Assembly (NCBI GenBank): GCA_030614645.1
Contig: JAUWTR010000007.1
Span: 1-13,060, forward strand
Direction of reading: 5' to 3'
Origin: Candidatus Aminicenantota bacterium
Lineage (GTDB): Bacteria; Acidobacteriota; Aminicenantia; Aminicenantales; Aminicenantaceae
DNA: 13,060 nucleotides
A program made the translations under genes and the position numbers. Below, piece after piece: positions 8,246 to 13,060 of this stretch. Within the stretch, counting starts at the first letter, position 1; every line of letters begins with the position of its first letter. The notes beneath the pieces were generated by a model. That model had not been told where the DNA came from. It did no database searches and saw only the letters and a list, made by a program, of their open reading frames with translations.

Positions 8246-9514
8246 CTATTCCATTATAGCGTTTTCGACCAAAAAGTCAACTGTCTTTTTAAGTATAAGG
8301 TTTTGTTTAAGTTCTTGCTTTTTACCACTTTTGTTTACAGATTCAACTACCTTGGGCAAAGAAACATTATTGGCTTTAGCAATTTCTTTTAGTTCCTCGG
8401 TTATCTCTGCTTCCGAAACCTCCAGATTTTCTTTCTCGGTTATTTTGTTTAATATCAGGTGATTTTTTATATTCCTCTCAGCATTGCTCTTGGCATCTTC
8501 CTGTATTTTTTTTATTTCTTCTTTGTTGAATTTCTGGTTAGGCCTGGACTCCTGAAACCGTCTTAAAATGGCTAATGTTTCCTTTTGGACAATAGATTCT
8601 GGAAGCCCAAAATTAACCTTATCAGCTATTTTTTGAATTATCTCATCAGAGGTTTCTCTTTTTACGGAATTTCCCTTAGCATTTGACATTTCTTTCTTTA
8701 TTTCTGCTTTTAAGTCTTTCAGGCTTTCGAATTTTCCTATCTCTTTAGCAAATTCATCGTTTATTTCAAGCAGTTTTTTTTCTTTAACAGATATAACCAA
8801 CAAGGAATATTCTATCTCTTTCCCAGCGATTTTTTTATTTAGGTGATTTTTTTCATAATTTACAACAAATTTTTTTTCTTCCTTCGCCTTCATACCCATA
8901 AGGTTTTCATTAAGAGAATTTTCATTATCCTGATGCCCTGCTAAAACATATGTCTTTTCTGTCGGTAAAAATTTCTTTGTCTTGGCATCCTTTCCTTTTA
9001 CTTCAATCATCACGTAGTCTTTATCAACCACTCCCCTTTTTTCTACTGGGATATATTGAGCAGACCTTTCTCTTAGCTCTTCTAAAGATTTATTCACATC
9101 CTTATCTGAAATGGACTTTATTTTCTTTTTAATTTTTATTTTTTTGTACTCTGGCAACTTGAACTCCGGCCATAATTCATAATAAGCAGTCAACTTTAGA
9201 GGTTTGCCTTCTTCAAAAGAAACATCTGTAATGACCGGTGAAGTAACCGGCACAACATTCAGTTTTTTTAGTTCATTTTTTATTACTTCAGGTGCAAGAG
9301 AGTTTATCAAAGACTCTTTTATCTCTGAATAGTACATATTTTTAACAACATCTATTGGAGCCCTTCCTGGCCTGAATCCTTTTATTTTGGCGCTATTTAC
9401 AAAGCTCGTAAGAGTTTTTTCAAACTCTTTGCTCACTTCGCCTGCTGGGATTTCTACCTTAAGTTCATGATTGCATTCATTAGTTTTGTCTTCTGTTTCT
9501 TCTTTTTCTTTCAT
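8246..9514 (-). CDS. tig: Trigger factor, ribosome-associated chaperone
   Basis: Trigger factor binds at the ribosomal exit tunnel and shields nascent chains. This copy has 422 residues, near the family norm. The ribosome-docking signature GFRPGRAP is at 46-53. An FKBP-type prolyl isomerase domain spans about 155-245 ([13 protein letters not shown], then [12 protein letters not shown] and [11 protein letters not shown]). A long helical C-terminal substrate-binding region (about 250-422) contains [12 protein letters not shown]. The first dozen residues ([12 protein letters not shown]) are highly charged and lack the alternating hydrophobics that usually form the first beta strand. The ATG has a good AAGGA ribosome site 5 bases upstream. 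The gene starts 30 bases after the tRNA-Leu, leaving no room for a separate promoter, so it is probably read through from the tRNA. It heads the clpP-clpX-lon-rho series. Confidence 0.95.
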   Translation of the reverse strand: MKEKEETEDKTNECNHELKVEIPAGEVSKEFEKTLTSFVNSAKIKGFRPGRAPIDVVKNMYYSEIKESLINSLAPEVIKNELKKLNVVPVTSPVITDVSFEEGKPLKLTAYYELWPEFKLPEYKKIKIKKKIKSISDKDVNKSLEELRERSAQYIPVEKRGVVDKDYVMIEVKGKDAKTKKFLPTEKTYVLAGHQDNENSLNENLMGMKAKEEKKFVVNYEKNHLNKKIAGKEIEYSLLVISVKEKKLLEINDEFAKEIGKFESLKDLKAEIKKEMSNAKGNSVKRETSDEIIQKIADKVNFGLPESIVQKETLAILRRFQESRPNQKFNKEEIKKIQEDAKSNAERNIKNHLILNKITEKENLEVSEAEITEELKEIAKANNVSLPKVVESVNKSGKKQELKQNLILKKTVDFLVENAIME

Positions 9515-9544
9515 GATTTTCCTTTTTCAATTCAGTTTTTGGAA

Positions 9545-9629
9545 TGGGCAGAGCGGGAATCGAACCCGCAATCCTTTAACAGGAACTAGGTCCTAAACCT
9601 AGCGCGTATGCCAATTTCGCCACCTGCCC
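9545..9629 (-). tRNA. tRNA-Leu, anticodon UAG
   Basis: The minus strand folds into a full type II tRNA of 85 bases. The 7-bp acceptor stem pairs GGGCAGG (9629-9623) with TCTGCCC (9552-9546), with discriminator A at 9545. The D arm lies in GCGAAATTGGCATACGC. The anticodon stem CTAGG/CCTAG encloses loop TTTAGGA with UAG at 9595-9593, reading CUA and possibly other CUN codons. A long variable arm (TCCT/AGGA) is typical of Leu. The T arm is GCGGG-TTCGATT-CCCGC. CCA is not encoded; the next bases are TTC, so the CCA-adding enzyme is needed. It is the first element before tig. Confidence 0.97.
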
Positions 9630-9684
9630 CTATTCATAAAATTGTTAAATGTCTTTTCGATTCATTAATATTTGGGTGGTAGAG
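9630..9684 (-). other. Short AT-rich upstream region of the tRNA-Leu/tig unit
   Basis: This is the only space in which a promoter for the tRNA-tig-clpP-clpX-lon-rho unit could lie. I see AT-rich sequence with several poor -10-like hexamers (TATTAA, TATGAA) but no convincing -35/-10 pair at a spacing that leaves room for a tRNA leader. There is no CIRCE-type inverted repeat. The promoter may be weak or of unfamiliar type, or the unit may be read through from upstream. Confidence 0.3.
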
Positions 9685-9707
9685 AAAAAAAAGCCTTGAT
9701 ACTAAGG
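9685..9707 (-). terminator. Weak candidate terminator after the aminotransferase gene
   Basis: On the minus strand, CCTT and AAGG form a 4-bp stem around a 6-base loop (9707-9694), followed one base later by eight T (9692-9685). It begins 8 bases after the aminotransferase stop. The T-run and position are good but the stem is minimal, so partial read-through into the tRNA-Leu unit is plausible. Confidence 0.4.
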
Positions 9708-9714
9708 TAGATTT

Positions 9715-11142
9715 TTACCACAACCTGATGGTTTTGTCAATTTTGTCCGGAATTTTCTTCCAATTACTGGCAATACATTCGACCGCATCCAGGGAAGCGT
9801 GTATTTCTTCCTTTGTATGAGCATAAGATATTGCCCCGTAACCATGAAAAGTATTAAATCCTTTATTTATCATCGCCAATCTAAATATTTTTTCCCGCAT
9901 TTCAAAATTACAGACTTTTTCGTTCCAAACCTCATCCGGAGATACAAGATGATCCACTTTCTCTCTTAGAAAATGCACACCGACAATAGAAGAATTTATT
10001 CCCATCGATTCGTTTACCCCTGTACATTTAACATTGAAACCGTTTCTAATGAATATCTCCTCAATTTTTTTTCTGACCAGTTCTCCCATTTTGTTGATTT
10101 TAGGATATATTTTACCTTCGTCTTTTATTAAATATTTTAGAAACGTCAACCCGGAAAGTAAAGCAGATGGATGTGCAGAAAATGTTCCACCTTCAAATTT
10201 TACACGTCTATTTGAATTTGTCTTAGTATCACACAAACTAAGAATTTCTCCCCTACCAGCAACCGCACTTAACGGCATCCCTCCTCCGATACTTTTTCCT
10301 AAAACGGTCATATCAGGATTAATTTCATACAAACTCTGAAGAAAACCAGCATGAAAGCGAAAACCTGACACGACTTCATCAAATATCAATAATGCCCCAT
10401 ATTTTTTTGTCAATTGCTTAGCTTTCTCTAGATATTCTTTTTCCCCAAATATAAATCCTCCGGCTCCTATAAAAGGCTCAATAATTAGGCAAGCAATACG
10501 ATCTCCATTTTTTTCAAACTTATCTTTAAGGTCCTGGCAGTCATTAAACCGGGTAGTGATTATATTGTCTTTTAGCTCATATGGCAGGCCGGCTGATTCC
10601 ACTTTATTAAATCCATTTTTATATGAGGAAATTCCTTTGAGTGTATAAGGCTGAGCTCCATGCCATCCCCCCCCTATTTTTAAGACTACACTCCTGTTTG
10701 TAAATGATTTCGCCAGCATTACTGCATACATAGTCGCCAAAGTGCCGCTGGTTGTAAACCGGATTTTATCTGCGCTACAACGGCTTAGGATAAGCTCAGA
10801 CAGTTCCTGCTGATATTGATGAGGAAATCCTGTTATAAGCCCTTGCCCTTTTTGAAAATACTCTATTAAAGCATCTCTGACAATTTGGGGATTATGCCCT
10901 AGGATGTTGCTGAAATGCCCCTGCCAAAAGTCAATATAAGTATTTCCGTCAATATCCCTGACTTTCGAACCAGAACAATATGAGTCATAAAAAGGAAAAG
11001 GAGAAAAAAGTCTTAAATTATGGCTCCCCCCACCAACTTGACTTTTTAAAACAGAATGAAAGAAAGCTTCTGATTTCGGATTTTTCTTCCTGTATTCCTC
11101 GACAATTTCAGCCCAGAGTGCTTTTGACCCTGAATTTTTCAT
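9715..11142 (-). CDS. Class III PLP-dependent aminotransferase, GSA-aminomutase-like
   Basis: The 475-residue protein has a fold-type I class III aminotransferase plan, closest in motifs to glutamate-1-semialdehyde aminomutase. These are DGNTYIDFWQG (65-75), the PLP-phosphate motif TSGTLATM (131-138), KIGGGWHGA (155-163), the aspartate that contacts the pyridine nitrogen in IFDEVVSGFR (253-262, Asp255), and the Schiff-base lysine Lys283 in LGKSIGGGMP. FEGGTFSAHP (316-325) follows. Against true HemL it is about 45 residues longer, has Leu135 where Glu of the SGTEA motif is usual, and has Trp160 in place of Tyr before His161. No tetrapyrrole gene is nearby, so I do not call it hemL; the substrate is unknown. 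The ATG at 11142 follows the TPR gene by 30 bases but has no recognisable ribosome site. Catalytic residues are intact, so transamination or aminomutase chemistry is likely. Confidence refers to the superfamily. Confidence 0.9.
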   Translation of the reverse strand: MKNSGSKALWAEIVEEYRKKNPKSEAFFHSVLKSQVGGGSHNLRLFSPFPFYDSYCSGSKVRDIDGNTYIDFWQGHFSNILGHNPQIVRDALIEYFQKGQGLITGFPHQYQQELSELILSRCSADKIRFTTSGTLATMYAVMLAKSFTNRSVVLKIGGGWHGAQPYTLKGISSYKNGFNKVESAGLPYELKDNIITTRFNDCQDLKDKFEKNGDRIACLIIEPFIGAGGFIFGEKEYLEKAKQLTKKYGALLIFDEVVSGFRFHAGFLQSLYEINPDMTVLGKSIGGGMPLSAVAGRGEILSLCDTKTNSNRRVKFEGGTFSAHPSALLSGLTFLKYLIKDEGKIYPKINKMGELVRKKIEEIFIRNGFNVKCTGVNESMGINSSIVGVHFLREKVDHLVSPDEVWNEKVCNFEMREKIFRLAMINKGFNTFHGYGAISYAHTKEEIHASLDAVECIASNWKKIPDKIDKTIRLW

Positions 11143-11172
11143 GTAAAATAGAAGAACAGTCTTATTTTTCTT

Positions 11173-13008
11173 TTAACGCAAGTATTTCTGTAGTTTTGAC
11201 GCCATGTCCGGGTCAAATGTCTTAAGTTTTTTGTAAAGCTCTCTAGCGCTGTAATTATCCTTTAGGTTTAAATAAACAATTCCCAGATTATAATAAGGCA
11301 GTCCATAATCCGGCCGCAACTCGATTGTTTTTCTAAGCGGTTCTACTGCAGAGGACCATTTTTTCTGCTGCATGTAATTTATGCCCAGATTAAACCATCC
11401 ATTTGAGTCATCGGGAGCGAGTTCGACCAGTTTTTTAAAAGCATCAACTGCATCCGAGTATTTTTTCAACTGGGAATAGCTGTATCCCATATTAGCATAT
11501 GCGTACATAAAATCCGGTTTAATCTCAATCGATTTTTTAAACGAATTGATCGCTTCTGTATACTTCTTCTGTTTAACCAACATGGCTCCCATATTATAAT
11601 GTGATTCATGATTATTCGGATCCAAATCGATTAATTTTTTTGCAGCATTTACTGCTTTATCTGGCATTTTGGCTTCATCATACATACTGATAATATTGTT
11701 AAAATAGACTTTAGCATCATCCGGAGATATTTGGGCCAGATTGGAATAAATGCCTTCTGCTTTCTCATATTGACCAACTTTCTGATAACACTGGGCTAGT
11801 CTGTAGTTAATGTTAATCGACTGAGGATCTAATTTCAGAGCTTCCTCAAGGGCCGGAATCGCTTTATCATTCTGTTCAAGCTCTAAGTAGCACTGTCCAA
11901 GCTGTAAATAAGCATTCTGGGGATTATTGCTATTGAGCTCTAAATATTTTGTGAAATTCTCTGCAGCTTTTTCAAAATTCTTCTGCTCCTTATAAGCCTG
12001 TCCTATCAGTAAATAGACACTTTTATGGTCTAAATTGAGCTGTAACGCTTTTTCCAGAGCAGTTACAGCTTCACTCCATTTCCTCATCTTAATATAAACT
12101 TCTCCTAATCCCCTATAGGCATTATCCAGGCTGGGGTTCAAACCGACTATTTTTTTATAGGTCGTTTCAGCCAATGAATAATTTCTTTGCTTGGAATATG
12201 TTTCGGCAAGCATTATCATGACATCAAGTTCTTCTGGTTTAATATTTAACACTTTTTTGAGGTACTTTGCAGCTTTTCTGGAGCTGCCCAGGGCAACATA
12301 AAGTTTAGCAGCAAAGTAAGAGCCTTCATAAGTCTCGAAATATTCTTCATTTTCCCAATTTTTAAATTTAGTCACTACTCCGGATTTTTCCACTTTATTA
12401 ATAAGTTCTGCAGGAATTACGATTTTTGATCCAGTTTCTGGATACATCATTATTCCCACTAACTGCCCATTCTTCTCAAATACAGGAGCTCCGCTTGCCG
12501 ATTCAGTTGAAGCAATATTTATATCAGCTTCCTTGAGGCCTGTCTCAAATTCCACAAGATTAATGACTTTTCCTTCATAATGTCGAATTTCTCCTACTTC
12601 ATTTCCACCAATAACCGTCAGCTCATCACTAAATCTTATTCCAGCAAAAGTTCCCGGAGTCAAGGCCGGAGCTTTGCTTTTGACTTGTAATACTGCCAGG
12701 TTATATTCTTTGTTATGGGAGATTATTCCTATTATTTTTACTTTTTTGCCTCGATAATCGCGTCCTTCTGCACTTTTAGCCTGGCTTACTAAATGATAAT
12801 TTGTAAGCATAAGGCCTTTCCCGATTATAAATCCAGTCCCTCTGGCAATTTCTTCCTTGTCTTCTCCCAGAACAACAAATGAGACAACACTTTCCTTGTT
12901 TTGTTCAAAAATACTGGAAGTTTCCTCAGCTTGAGAATAGAGAAAAGAAAATGACATGAAAATTAGAGCTATTATTCCGAAAAATATAGTACATTTTTTA
13001 ATATTCAT
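11173..13008 (-). CDS. Exported S1C-protease-like protein with 11 TPR repeats
   Basis: From the ATG at 13008 the protein has 611 residues. A signal peptide (basic NIKK, hydrophobic core, likely cut after SQA at residue 27) directs it across the inner membrane. Residues about 30-205 resemble a trypsin-like/DegP-type domain, with GTGFIIGKG, His72 in LTNYHLV, and Ser172 in ESASGAPVF followed by GQLVGI. The expected Asp of YDLAVL is Asn103 (YNLAVL), so the classic triad is incomplete. Residues about 222-600 hold 11 consecutive 34-residue TPR units (for example AYANMGYSYSQLKKYSDAV), a protein-binding solenoid. No PDZ domain is present. I chose this ATG over the in-frame TTG at 13020 because GGAGGT, an ideal ribosome site, lies 4 bases before it and would otherwise be coding. 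It may be a scaffold or weak protease in the periplasm or envelope; this is inference. The aminotransferase gene follows on the same strand. Confidence 0.9.
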   Translation of the reverse strand: MNIKKCTIFFGIIALIFMSFSFLYSQAEETSSIFEQNKESVVSFVVLGEDKEEIARGTGFIIGKGLMLTNYHLVSQAKSAEGRDYRGKKVKIIGIISHNKEYNLAVLQVKSKAPALTPGTFAGIRFSDELTVIGGNEVGEIRHYEGKVINLVEFETGLKEADINIASTESASGAPVFEKNGQLVGIMMYPETGSKIVIPAELINKVEKSGVVTKFKNWENEEYFETYEGSYFAAKLYVALGSSRKAAKYLKKVLNIKPEELDVMIMLAETYSKQRNYSLAETTYKKIVGLNPSLDNAYRGLGEVYIKMRKWSEAVTALEKALQLNLDHKSVYLLIGQAYKEQKNFEKAAENFTKYLELNSNNPQNAYLQLGQCYLELEQNDKAIPALEEALKLDPQSININYRLAQCYQKVGQYEKAEGIYSNLAQISPDDAKVYFNNIISMYDEAKMPDKAVNAAKKLIDLDPNNHESHYNMGAMLVKQKKYTEAINSFKKSIEIKPDFMYAYANMGYSYSQLKKYSDAVDAFKKLVELAPDDSNGWFNLGINYMQQKKWSSAVEPLRKTIELRPDYGLPYYNLGIVYLNLKDNYSARELYKKLKTFDPDMASKLQKYLR

Positions 13009-13020
13009 TTTGACCTCCAA
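13009..13020 (-). promoter_or_regulatory. Strong Shine-Dalgarno site that fixes the TPR gene start
   Basis: The minus strand reads TTGGAGGTCAAA directly before the ATG at 13008. GGAGGT with a 4-base spacer matches the 16S rRNA tail very well, and shows that the in-frame TTG at 13020 is part of the ribosome site and not the start. No promoter can be called in the remaining 40 bases to the window edge. Confidence 0.85.
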
Positions 13021-13060
13021 ATATATTTAACAATTTCCTCAAGGTAAATTTAACATCTTG

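Noticed and set aside
9630..9714. A CIRCE or heat-shock operator before the tRNA/tig unit
   Set aside because: No TTAGCACTC/GAGTGCTAA inverted repeat and no clear alternative sigma promoter could be found.
9715..11142. Calling the aminotransferase hemL and the region a haem locus
   Set aside because: The SGTEA and YHG motifs are altered, the length is greater, and no other tetrapyrrole gene is present.

Overview
The window looks like chromosomal housekeeping DNA from an AT-rich, Gram-negative-type bacterium. It carries Rho, a full trigger factor/ClpP/ClpX/Lon set, a GldG-type ABC-transport accessory protein and an exported protease-like TPR protein. Gene content and long Lys/Glu-rich linkers would suit a poorly cultured lineage (Omnitrophota- or Aerophobota-like, for instance), but nothing in the sequence fixes the phylum and I do not assign one.

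Layout: (1) 1-2642, plus strand: the 3' part of a GldG-like gene, then a DUF4340 gene starting in an ATGA overlap. These would be the last two genes of an ABC transporter operon whose ATPase and permease lie to the left of the window. (2) 2643-2690: a 48-base convergent gap holding four copies of an 8-bp repeat and a weak hairpin with a T-run. (3) 2691-9629, minus strand: a tightly packed unit read in the order tRNA-Leu(UAG), tig, clpP, clpX, lon, rho. Gaps are 30, 11, -8, 2 and 30 bases, so co-transcription and translational coupling are likely. (4) 9630-9714: a short intergenic stretch with a weak terminator-like hairpin. (5) 9715-13008, minus strand: a class III aminotransferase preceded, 30 bases away, by an exported S1C-protease-like protein with 11 TPR units.

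How it works together: tig to lon forms a protein quality-control module. Trigger factor receives nascent chains at the ribosome, ClpX and ClpP form an unfoldase-protease, and Lon is a second independent AAA+ protease. Rho at the 3' end adds transcription termination to the same unit. The aminotransferase and the TPR protein have no evident metabolic link to this module.

I found no mobile element, CRISPR array, phage gene or defence system, and no stretch over 300 bases lacks a gene. The observations most worth a second look are the Asp-to-Asn change in the protease triad of the TPR protein, a Lon segment unlike the usual family sequence at an otherwise strongly conserved place, a GSA-aminomutase-like enzyme with an altered SGTEA motif, rho placed behind lon, and the octamer repeat between the convergent operons.
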